DNA from: Botryococcus braunii
Lineage: Eukaryota > Chlorophyta > Trebouxiophyceae
Direction of reading: 5' to 3'
NCBI GenBank assembly: GCA_002005505.1
Contig: KV908345.1
Coordinates: 717,659-781,658 of the forward strand
Length of the DNA: 64,000 bases
How positions within the stretch are numbered: position 1 is the stretch's first letter; each line of letters starts with the position of its first letter. The position numbers were made by a program, and so were the translations under genes. Below the pieces are notes generated by a model, which worked only from the letters and a program-made list of their open reading frames with translations, did no database searches and had not been told where the DNA came from. Shown here piece by piece: positions 13,104 through 21,051 of the stretch.

Positions 13104-13831
13104 TGTTATAATAGTGACAGAACATTTTGGTGCCTTTCCCTCAGAAGAGTAATAGTGGCCAGATCATCGTCAATTACCAGAGAGAGCAGTTAGTAGAATG
13201 AGTAATCAGTGGCAGAACCCAGGAGTTCTGCCAGAACCAATCTAGACCAATTGCACGTTAATAAGAAAGGATTAGATAATCGGACACGGTTTGCTCGAAA
13301 GGCTATATGCTCCTGGCTCGAAGGATTGAGGCACTTGATTGGGACATCAAAAGCACTTCGGGTGTTTGCTACTTTACTGTTGCCAGTCAAGTCTCTTCAC
13401 TCACAGACGACACTGCTTGTTTCTCTACGCACAACAAGAGTGTCGCCGGGCTTAACACCCTCGTGCCGGGACATGCAGGTAAACTGCTGTCAAGACATCA
13501 TATGAACATGAACAATGGTTTAGGAAGGGTCTAGATAAGGTACAATAGAAAGGTGTAATTGCTTAGCTCATCGGACATTGGTAATGCAGACTATCAGTAA
13601 CGTTGTTGATAGGATAGTTCGAGTTGCCGAGTGACGAGAGAGAGCAATAAACATTGTAACACTTGATTGGGACATCAAAAGCACTTCGGGTGTTTGCTAC
13701 TTTACTGTTGCCAGCCAAGTCTCTTCACTCACAGACGACACTGCTTGTTTCTCTACGCACAACAAGAGTGTCGCCGGGCTTAACACCCTCGTGCCGGGAC
13801 ATGCAGGGAACATTACGCCCAGAATTGTACA
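13104..13831 (+). repeat. 5' LTR of Copia, with internal 148-bp duplication
   Basis: A 148-bp segment is present twice, at 13332-13479 and 13660-13807. Both copies start CACTTGATTGGGACATC and end GGGACATGCAGG. The 3' LTR has the same architecture, so the duplication predates this insertion. Confidence 0.95.
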
Positions 13832-13844
13832 GGTTATGGGCCCA
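13832..13844 (+). promoter_or_regulatory. Copia primer binding site, initiator tRNA anticodon arm
   Basis: GGTTATGGGCCCA directly follows the LTR. It is the exact reverse complement of TGGGCCCATAACC, the anticodon stem-loop (CAU) sequence of eukaryotic initiator tRNA-Met. Priming from an internally cleaved initiator tRNA is established for Drosophila copia and some relatives, so this is strong support for the same mode. Confidence 0.85.
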
Positions 13845-13889
13845 CCAAACTCTTGAGCTGGGCAACTGAAAGCATGTTCCGAGCCTACG

Positions 13890-14414
13890 ATGGGACGAAC
13901 GAAGCAGAGCGGAAGGATGTCGACCGGCGGTAAAAGACCTTTTATTCCCCCACCTCCTTCACCACCGACATATGATAGCCTGAGGCGAGCTGGAGGAGAT
14001 ACGGGACCGAGAACACCAGAAGAACGAGCATTTATAGTGAAGGATTTTGTCAGCCGCGCGTACGGACTGGGCAAACTCGAACAGCCTCTGTGGTTCAGAC
14101 GACGATTCTCTGTTTACCCAGCATACAAAGTAACTGCGTGGGAGTGTTCATTCATCAACGCGGACCCAGGCTTCGTCACGCGAGCATTATTTGAACGACA
14201 TCTACAACAGCTCGGAGGACCCAACAGACCCGAGTACTGGGAAGAAAGGGCAGCCTACACAGCAGTGGAGTGTGCTCTCGCTACTCTTGACGAGGACTTC
14301 CTACTTTCCCTTCTGGGCAGCAGAAAAGGATTCAGCCCAGAGGAGTGGTGCACGGACACAGACGACGGAGACGACGACAGGGACGCGCAGCTGTCAGAAC
14401 CTAACGCAGACTGA
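13890..14414 (+). CDS. Extra ORF upstream of Copia gag (unknown function)
   Basis: A 174-codon frame lies between the primer site and gag, ending 11 bases before the gag ATG. It opens MGRTKQSGRMSTGGKRPF with a proline run (PFIPPPPSPP). The centre is mixed alpha/beta-like, with several aromatic residues (WFRRRFSVYPAYK, AWECSF). The C-terminal tail is very acidic (DTDDGDDDRD). No zinc knuckle, protease or membrane segment is visible and I do not recognise the family. Ty1/Copia elements normally start gag soon after the primer site, so an additional ORF in the leader is unusual. It could be an accessory protein, a captured host fragment, or an upstream ORF that tunes gag translation. Confidence 0.55.
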   Translation: MGRTKQSGRMSTGGKRPFIPPPPSPPTYDSLRRAGGDTGPRTPEERAFIVKDFVSRAYGLGKLEQPLWFRRRFSVYPAYKVTAWECSFINADPGFVTRALFERHLQQLGGPNRPEYWEERAAYTAVECALATLDEDFLLSLLGSRKGFSPEEWCTDTDDGDDDRDAQLSEPNAD

Positions 14415-14425
14415 GGGACATCAGC

Positions 14426-15144
14426 ATGGCGAGAAAGAGATCCAAATCAAGGGAGCCATCCGAGGAGGAGCCCACAACAGAGGAAGCATCTACATCGTCT
14501 CCCACACGACAGCCGTGTACACCCAGCACATCAAAGGGCGAGGGAGATGTACTTCCCAAGGTCATTGCCACCCAAGTCAAAGTGCATATTAAACTGGATC
14601 GTCATGGCACAAATTTTGTGGTATGGGACAATGCCTTCACTGCTGCCAATAGTGCCAAGGGTTCTTTTCCTGCCATTCAGTCAGCCATGCCTGGAACTAT
14701 CCATAATGCAGCTGCAATGCTTCTGTTGTATGAGTCAGTTCCAGAGGAATGGTTAGGGGAAGTGTCAAGTAAGCCGTCAGCATATGATGCATATCTGTTT
14801 ATTTGCAAGAAATTTGTTGGTGGTTACAACACTCAAGCCAACGCAGACTGGCTGAAGGAAATGTCAAAAGGGATGAGGCGTGGAGAAACAATCTCTCAGT
14901 ATGTGTCCAGAATGATAAATCTCAAAAGCTGCTTGAAACGCAACGGACATGACCTCCTGGATGGTCATGTGGCCTCCCGGATCGTGCAGGGACTGCCAGC
15001 AGCAGCTAATCCTCCTGGTCTACTGCCCACTGCAGTAGCTTACCCCTTGGATGAACTGGCAGCTCTCATTTCCACCACTGCAGAAGCTTCTGGCTACAAC
15101 GATGATGGAGAACAGCCTGCCATGGTGATGCAAGCAATGCCTGC
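14426..15144 (+). CDS. Copia gag-pol, N-terminal gag part (split by Gypsy-1)
   Basis: MARKRSKSREPSEEEP opens a basic then acidic N-terminus. A UBN2-type Copia capsid follows (YDAYLFICKKFVGGYNTQANADWLKEMSKGMRRG is its core, around 14765-14885). The frame is cut after the TSD cctgc (15140-15144) by the Gypsy-1 LTR. It reads on by chance through that LTR to a stop at 15322. The true continuation is at 26239, where CCT GCT CAG resumes in the same phase. No fusion product with the LTR is expected to be meaningful. Confidence 0.88.
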
Positions 15145-15307
15145 TGTAAAGTTATCCGAATTGTTTGCACCGATGAAAGTGCCAGTGTGGCCCGAGCGCC
15201 ACACCGTATGTGCTAGCGCGAAGCCTAAAGAGGCTACGCCTGGCCTAATGTACCGCTTGGCATCCGACGGGGCTAACCCTGGCGGAGTCTGCCTGCCGCG
15301 CGCTACA
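15145..15307 (-). repeat. 3' LTR of Gypsy-1
   Basis: Identical to 26076-26238 by eye. At 163 bp it is unusually short, and by chance it has no stop in the Copia gag frame, which explains chimeric open frames on both sides. Confidence 0.95.
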
Positions 15308-15736
15308 TTCTCCCCCTCCTAGGTGACCGAGCTCCCGGGAGGCCTGCCAAAGCAAGCCGCAGTCACAGGCAGAGGTGTATAGAAGGTCACTGCCACACTT
15401 CTATACATCACACTTTGAGCCGGCGAGTCTCCTCCAGACACCAGACCGCAGCCTGGGTGTACACTTGCCTGAGGTATCTCTATGGTACGCCTAGACCAGA
15501 ATCCCGCAGTGACGGGGCCCAAAGGGCAGTCGTCGGCGTGAACAAATGTACACTCCACGTGTACAGGTTCCCATGAAGAAGCAGTGAAGTTGCTAGCTTC
15601 AGGGCGGATAGTAGGGGCCGGGGCTGGACGACACTTAGCCACCAAGTCAGGGGACGTTCTGTGATCACGCGAACGTATGGGTAAACCACGACCCCCCGGT
15701 GACGCAGCTTGACAGGCTCGTGCTGCTGTGTTTCCC
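15308..15736 (-). other. Gypsy-1 3' untranslated region
   Basis: Non-coding stretch between the chromodomain stop and the polypurine tract. It is recognisably related to the corresponding region of element B (35204-35595), sharing blocks such as GGGTGTAC.TTGCCT and CCCGCAGTGA.CGGGG. No ORF is supported. Confidence 0.6.
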
Positions 15737-16050
15737 CTAGTCAACCTGCCCACGACGGCGTGCCCCGCCTCGTGGTGCCCGTGCGTTGACTGTGTCCCAG
15801 TATCCCTTTACAACATTGGGAGCATTTGTCAAATTCCGTTCCTCTTCCCAGGTGTCATGCTCTGACGAGTAACCCTTCCAGCGGACAAGGTACTCATACT
15901 TGGGACGGCCACGTGAATTGACACGACGGTGGTCCATTAAGGCTTCCACCTCGTACTCATCTTCCCCCTGCAGCACCTCTGCAGGTGGTGGGGGTTGCAT
16001 CGAACCATCCCGCCGGTACCGTTCCAGGTTGGAGACATGAAAGACATCAT
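15737..16050 (-). CDS. Gypsy-1 integrase tail with chromodomain (frameshifted off)
   Basis: Reads HDVFHVSNLE then a proline-rich linker and a chromodomain (YEVEALMDHR..KYEYLVRWKGYSSEHDTWE), with aromatic residues in the places expected for methyl-lysine reading. It is out of frame with the pol ORF upstream. A deletion of roughly 65 bp, judged against element B, joins the GPF motif directly to HDVFHV. In an undamaged relative this would be the C-terminus of integrase, where it guides integration. Confidence 0.8.
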
Positions 16051-19000
16051 GAATCGACTTGGAACGGCCCTACCCAACGCGGGAGGAGCTTGGGCGTGCC
16101 CACCTTGAAACGGAGGTTCTTTGAGGAGAGGAGGACCCAGTCCCCCACACCAAATTGAACGTCCCTTCGTTTGGTGTTGGCATACTGCGCTTGTCTCGCA
16201 GTGGCCACCCGATGGGTCATCCTGGCCTCATTGATGAGGCGTTGCATGCCCTGAACAAAGTCAGACGCACCAGGTACCCGTCTATTGGGGAGAATCGCGA
16301 CTGGCAGGTGGGGGTGAAACCCGTAGTTCAGCAAAAACGGCGAGGACCCCGTGGACTCGTGATCGCAATTATTGATCGCGAATTCTGCACAGACCAACTT
16401 CTCATCCCAATCATCCTGGGACTTGGCCACATACATGCGTAGCATGTCCTCGAGCACTCGATTCACTCTCTCAGTCTGCCCATCCGTCTGCGGATGGTAG
16501 GCTGTTGACATGGCTTGTCGAGTCCCAATGGATTGACACAAAGCTCTAGCAAAGTGGCTGGTGAAGAGCTTATCTCTATCGGACACCACCACTTGGGGAA
16601 CACCGTGCAACTTCCACACATTGTCAACGTACAGCTTAGCCGTCTGCTCAGCCGTAGCCTTGGTGGTTGTGGGCATAAGATGCACCATCTTGGTCAGCTT
16701 ATCCACTACGACGAAAATGGCATCATGACCCTTGCCTGTCCTAGGCAATTGGGTAATGAAATCCATAGTCACCGTGTGCCAAGGATTCAGCGGCAACTGT
16801 AAAGGTTGCAGCAACCCCGCAGGCAAAGTGTTCCGAGCCTTGTTCTTCTGACACAAGTGGCACGTTAGCACGTAACGTTCGATGTCAGCAAGCATGGTAG
16901 GCCACCAATAATGGCGCCTTACCAGGGCCAAGGTTTTCTTCACTCCTTGATGGCCAGCATACGGGCTATCATGCAGTTCCTTGAGGATGTGAGCTCGCAG
17001 CCCGAAAGCATCCGGAACCACGGCCTTCCCCTCCCTTAGAAGGAAGCCGTCAAAGTCTAGCAGACCTTCAACATTCTGCTTATCTTGGAACCATGGGTCT
17101 TGAGTATAACCCTGGACAAATTTGTCCTTCCAAGACAGAGCAACCCCGGCCGCAGCACTCCCCTCCCCCGCAGAGCGGATAGTGCCAACCAAGGCACAAA
17201 GAGAGAGCGTTGGCAGACAACGGTGCGCCGGGTGCGAACACCCACCAATCACCACGCCATTGATGATTGGACAAGGAGCCTCATAGTCGGACGGATGCCG
17301 ACTCAGAGCGTCAGCCACCACATTGGACGTGCCGGGGGCATAGTCCATGCGAAAATTGAACCTTGAAAGGAACTCTGCCCACCTGGTTTGCCGTCTACTT
17401 AAAGTAGGCAAAGTGTCCAAATAAGTGATAGCCTTGTGGTCCGTGACTACACGAAACTCAGGGGCCCCCTCTAGGTAGCACCTCCAGACTGTCAATGCAT
17501 GCACCACAGCTAGAAGTTCTTGCTCCCCAGTAGGATAGTTAACCTCAGCGGGAGTCAAGCGACGACTCTCGTAGGCAACTGGGCGACCCTCCTGGTACAA
17601 CACGGCCCCCAACCCTGCCAAAGACGCATCGCAATGGACCTCAAACGGCTTTGAGAAGTCAGGATACGCTAAGCAAGGTGCATGTGTCAAGGCATGTTTA
17701 ATCTCGGTAAACGCCCGAACACACCCAGCACTCCATACCCAGGTCACACCTTGGCGTAGGAGTCTGTACAGTGGCGATGCAAGTGCTGCAAAATTGCGAA
17801 CAAACTTGCGAAAGTAAGTTGCCAGCCCCAGGAAAGACCGCAACTCGCCAACATTCTTCGGTGTGCTCCAATTAGCAACTGAAGCCACCTTACGTGGGTC
17901 CACTTTAATCCCATCTGCTGAGACTAAATGGCCCAAGTACTCCAGCTCATCCTTGGCGAAAGAGCACTTCTTTAGGTTAGCATACAACTTATGCTGCCGC
18001 AACAGTTCAAGGACTTTGCGGAGATGCTCCCTATGCTCTTCAATGGACTTGCTGTAGATGAGGATGTCATCAAGGTACACGAGCACAAACTTGTGCAGGT
18101 AAGGAGCAAAGATAGCATTCATGGCAGTTTGAAACGTGGCCGGGGCATTAGTCAGCCCAAATGGCAAAACCCGCCACTCGAACAACCCCGCGGGTGTTCT
18201 GAAAGCTGTCTTTGGCATATCCTCATCTGTGATCCGGATCTGGTGATAGCCAGACGTGAGGTCAAGACTAGAGAACACTGTAGAACCCTGCAGTTGATCA
18301 AGAGTATCATCGATACGAGGCATCGGATACCTGTTCTTGACCGTCTGTCGATTCAAAGCTCGGTAATCGATGACCATCCGGAGGCTTCCATCCTTCTTTT
18401 GCACAAAAAGAATGGGCGCACCATAGGGTGATGTAGACGGCTGTATATACCCTTTGTCCAACAATAGCTTTGTCTGGCGTAACGCCTCATCATACTCTAA
18501 GCGTGAAAGCCGGTACAACGGACGAGACGGTGGACGAGCATGTGGATCGCTCAAGGGTATAGTGTGTCTAACCCCTTGCCTCTCAGGCGGAAGGTGCGGG
18601 ACATCTTCAGGGAAAACATCTTGGAATTCACTGAGTATGTCAACAACAGGAGAGTTAGGAGAAGGAATGGAGACATTCGGATCGGTAGATAGATCGGTTA
18701 CAATTGCCAGAAAGGACTGACAGCCCTTTCTGCTTAACCTTCTAGCCTGCACTGCAGACAAAACCAATCTAGGCACATCCTCCACTTCTGAACCCTTCAA
18801 AGGCCTCTCCTCCTTAGGCGGGCAACGCAAAACGAACGGCTTGTTCTTTCTTGTATACCCCCTAACGGTGTCCTCTTCAAACATGAGATTTGCACGGAAT
18901 GTCTTTAACCAGGGAGTCCCCAACAGCACATTCCAATCCATGGCAAAGTCTAGCACAAGACACGACACCTTAGCAAACTGTACCCCCTGGATGACAATGT

Positions 19001-19280
19001 CTAAGACAGCACATCCGATGTGGTTTACAGTTCTCCCGTCAGCCAACTTAATGCTTAAAGAATCCCCCTTCGGCGGCACAATCTCCAAGTGAAGGGCTTT
19101 AGCAAAGTCTGCACTGACCACATTGCAAGAAGCTCCAGAGTCCAGCATCGCCGTGGCCTTGCTCCCCTGCACCTCGGCAGGAAACACCATCACAAGCTGT
19201 GACACGGCTTCTTGACAAGCAAATGCATGAATAGACGTCAAACATGCAGGGCCTACATCGCCAAGCGAAGGCCCACACCT
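16047..19280 (-). CDS. Gypsy-1 pol (PR-RT-RNase H-IN), C-terminus truncated
   Basis: About 1,077 codons are open from just after the gag TGA at 19281-19283. Protease: LDSGAS (residue about 45) and [34 protein letters not shown], and YLDDILIYS near 18070. RNase H: VHCDASLAGLGAV, E in TGEQEL, TDHKAI. Integrase: HHCC zinc site (H...H...CHLCQ), core D (TMDF), D (VSDRD) and E (TERVNRVLED), then a GPF motif. The frame ends at 16047 by the lesion that cuts off the chromodomain. There is no in-frame ATG near the start; the first alternatives are TTG or internal codons, which fits synthesis by stop readthrough from gag. Confidence 0.93.
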   Translation of the reverse strand, partial: RCGPSLGDVGPACLTSIHAFACQEAVSQLVMVFPAEVQGSKATAMLDSGASCNVVSADFAKALHLEIVPPKGDSLSIKLADGRTVNHIGCAVLDIVIQGVQFAKVSCLVLDFAMDWNVLLGTPWLKTFRANLMFEEDTVRGYTRKNKPFVLRCPPKEERPLKGSEVEDVPRLVLSAVQARRLSRKGCQSFLAIVTDLSTDPNVSIPSPNSPVVDILSEFQDVFPEDVPHLPPERQGVRHTIPLSDPHARPPSRPLYRLSRLEYDEALRQTKLLLDKGYIQPSTSPYGAPILFVQKKDGSLRMVIDYRALNRQTVKNRYPMPRIDDTLDQLQGSTVFSSLDLTSGYHQIRITDEDMPKTAFRTPAGLFEWRVLPFGLTNAPATFQTAMNAIFAPYLHKFVLVYLDDILIYSKSIEEHREHLRKVLELLRQHKLYANLKKCSFAKDELEYLGHLVSADGIKVDPRKVASVANWSTPKNVGELRSFLGLATYFRKFVRNFAALASPLYRLLRQGVTWVWSAGCVRAFTEIKHALTHAPCLAYPDFSKPFEVHCDASLAGLGAVLYQEGRPVAYESRRLTPAEVNYPTGEQELLAVVHALTVWRCYLEGAPEFRVVTDHKAITYLDTLPTLSRRQTRWAEFLSRFNFRMDYAPGTSNVVADALSRHPSDYEAPCPIINGVVIGGCSHPAHRCLPTLSLCALVGTIRSAGEGSAAAGVALSWKDKFVQGYTQDPWFQDKQNVEGLLDFDGFLLREGKAVVPDAFGLRAHILKELHDSPYAGHQGVKKTLALVRRHYWWPTMLADIERYVLTCHLCQKNKARNTLPAGLLQPLQLPLNPWHTVTMDFITQLPRTGKGHDAIFVVVDKLTKMVHLMPTTTKATAEQTAKLYVDNVWKLHGVPQVVVSDRDKLFTSHFARALCQSIGTRQAMSTAYHPQTDGQTERVNRVLEDMLRMYVAKSQDDWDEKLVCAEFAINNCDHESTGSSPFLLNYGFHPHLPVAILPNRRVPGASDFVQGMQRLINEARMTHRVATARQAQYANTKRRDVQFGVGDWVLLSSKNLRFKVGTPKLLPRWVGPFQVDS

Positions 19281-19283
19281 TCA
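19281..19283 (-). promoter_or_regulatory. In-frame UGA between gag and pol (candidate readthrough site)
   Basis: gag ends ...CCT TCT AAT GCT TGA and pol continues in the same frame: AGG TGT GGG CCT TCG. Element B has the same arrangement at 38087-38089: CCT TCT AAA CGC TGA AGG TCT GGG CCT TCA. Flanking gag codons further upstream have diverged, yet bases on both sides of the stop are conserved. This points to programmed suppression of UGA. Confidence 0.7.
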
Positions 19284-19422
19284 AGCATTAGAAGGTCCCG
19301 CGCCGGGGCTTGTCTTCTTGCCAGAAGACCCCTTCTTGAGAGGGCACTCGAATGCAAAATGGCCGGGCTTGTTGCATTCGAAACAGACGCCAGAGGCCAG
19401 CTTCCCAGCCGCCTCCCGCCTG
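19284..19422 (-). CDS. Gypsy-1 gag C-terminal part with CCHC zinc knuckle
   Basis: Reads RREAAGKLASGVCFECNKPGHF then AFECPLKKG. The CCHC pattern C-x2-C-x4-H-x4-C is complete, followed by a basic tail before the TGA. It is separated from the rest of gag by Gypsy-2. Joining at the TSD (caggc on minus) gives the continuous frame ...KLSKGFRREAAGK, confirming the split. Confidence 0.85.
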
Positions 19423-19423
19423 T

Positions 19424-19805
19424 TGTAGTGAGGTGCCGCGTCAGCGCGACGCGTCTCACGTAGGATGTGCGCGTAGTTCATGTTTCTTCGTGCCCTTTGG
19501 GATACGAGTAGATCTCGTTGTCCTTGTGTGTAGGAAAATGACTGTAATATCCTAGTGGGTCTCCTCTTGTCATCCATATCGTTATGCTCGCGAGAGCATC
19601 TCGTAGAGGGACGACGTAGCGGGATCCGCGCATAGGTGGACTAGGAACTCGGGTGGTTATCATTGTCTTTGGGTTTGCTGCTACGAGGGAGACATCTAGC
19701 ATTCTCTACATTGTTCATTATATATTGTTCTTTGGAGACTCGGACGACCTGCGTGAGGAGGGCTGCGAACTTGTAACGGATTGGAACTTCGATTTCTACC
19801 TTCGG
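19424..19805 (+). repeat. 5' LTR of Gypsy-2, 3' end missing
   Basis: Matches 24172-24553 but lacks the last ten or so bases (TGTCACCCTT side). The break runs straight into gag zinc-knuckle sequence, marking a deletion junction rather than a normal LTR end. Confidence 0.88.
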
Positions 19806-20164
19806 AAGGAAGGAAGGTTCTCAACGTTGTGAAGAGGACTCCAACAAGCACGCCGGCATACTTTCCGGGATTCACCCAGGGGCCTGTGCTTGGAGCCGTC
19901 GGACACAACGTTGGTGGGAAGTTAGATTCTCGGACAAGCGTCCCCTCCGAGCGCCAGTGTTATTTCTGCAAAAACTTTGGTCACGAGCAATGGCAATGTC
20001 AGGCCAAGCGGGACTACTTGCAAAGGAAGAGCAGGCGCGACAGTCAATTGCCCCCACCTCCTCCTTTCCCCTCTAATCAAGCTCGAGGTGGGCAGTGGAA
20101 GGGCCGTGGTGGCCGGGGAGCACATTGGAAGGGAAAAGGGCCGGGGCATAATCCTCAAAAGTAA
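19806..20164 (+). pseudogene. Gypsy-2 gag remnant with CCHC zinc knuckle
   Basis: Contains DSRTSVPSERQCYFCKNFGH and EQWQC, a complete CCHC knuckle. A Gly/Arg/Lys-rich RNA-binding tail (GGQWKGRGGRG) follows, ending at a TAA. Element D has a homologous end ([20 protein letters not shown]). The capsid part and start codon are deleted; any ATG inside the LTR is not the original start. Confidence 0.8.
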
Positions 20165-20175
20165 ATTCTGAAGCC

Positions 20176-21051
20176 ATGGATGCCACTTGCTTGCATGTTT
20201 TGCACTCTCTTGTGGCCTCCAATTTGGGAAAGGAAGGGGTGAACCTTGTGGTGCCAAATGTTAGGAAGGCTGAATCTGAGATTTCCAAGTTTTTATGGGA
20301 ACAAAGGTGCAACCCGTCCCTCACTTGTTGTTTCATTGTGGGAAGGAAAACTTGGAAAAGTAAGAGTCTCTATGCTCACCGTATGCAAGGAAGGATTGTG
20401 GAAGTGTGTTCAGGAAGGAAGGGACAGGCGGTGGACATGAATGGTCAAACTAGTGTATACCCATTCTCTTTTGTATGTTGTGTGGTTCCCCCAAGACCCA
20501 CACTCACCATGGGAAGTGTTACTACTGACTCTCCGCTAGCTATGACCTTTCCGGCGAATGTTAAGGGGAAAATCCTTTCAGTGTTGTTTGATAGTGGGGC
20601 ATCTCATTCGTTTATTAAAAGTGATACTTTGCAAGGGCTAGGGGTGCGATACAAACCCGCATGCATATCCGTGACTCTTGCTGATGGAAGTGTGTCCGAT
20701 ACGAAAGGAACGGTAGATGTGTCGTTTACACTCAAGCCTGGTATAACTTCCCGTCACAACTTCATTGCAAGCCCTGCCATGATTGATGGGGTAGACATGA
20801 TTTTGGGGCAGGACTGGATGGAAGAAAGAGGAGTCTCAATTGATTTTTGTGTGAAGGCTGCTCAATTTAGACATAATGGGAAGTGGGTCACCCTAAAACA
20901 CGCAAATTCATCGTTGCCAGTGGGGCCAAAACTTGTTTGGGGTTTACAAGCACAAGAGAGGAAGGAAGGAAGGAAGGAAGGAAGGATAGGAATGGAAAAG
21001 GATGGAAGGGTCAAGATGTTTGGAAGGTTTGTTTGTATACTGTGCTTGTGA
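20176..21051 (+). pseudogene. Gypsy-2 pol, N-terminal domain and protease (frameshifted end)
   Basis: The ATG lies 11 bases after the gag stop, in another frame. The first 110 residues align with the start of D pol (e.g. ..AE..I..FL.E..), so the start is conserved. Protease: LFDSGASHSF and MILGQDWM. The frame should continue into RT but leaves phase within a GGAA repeat (20960-20986) and ends at 21051. The reverse transcriptase follows in a different frame. Confidence 0.82.
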
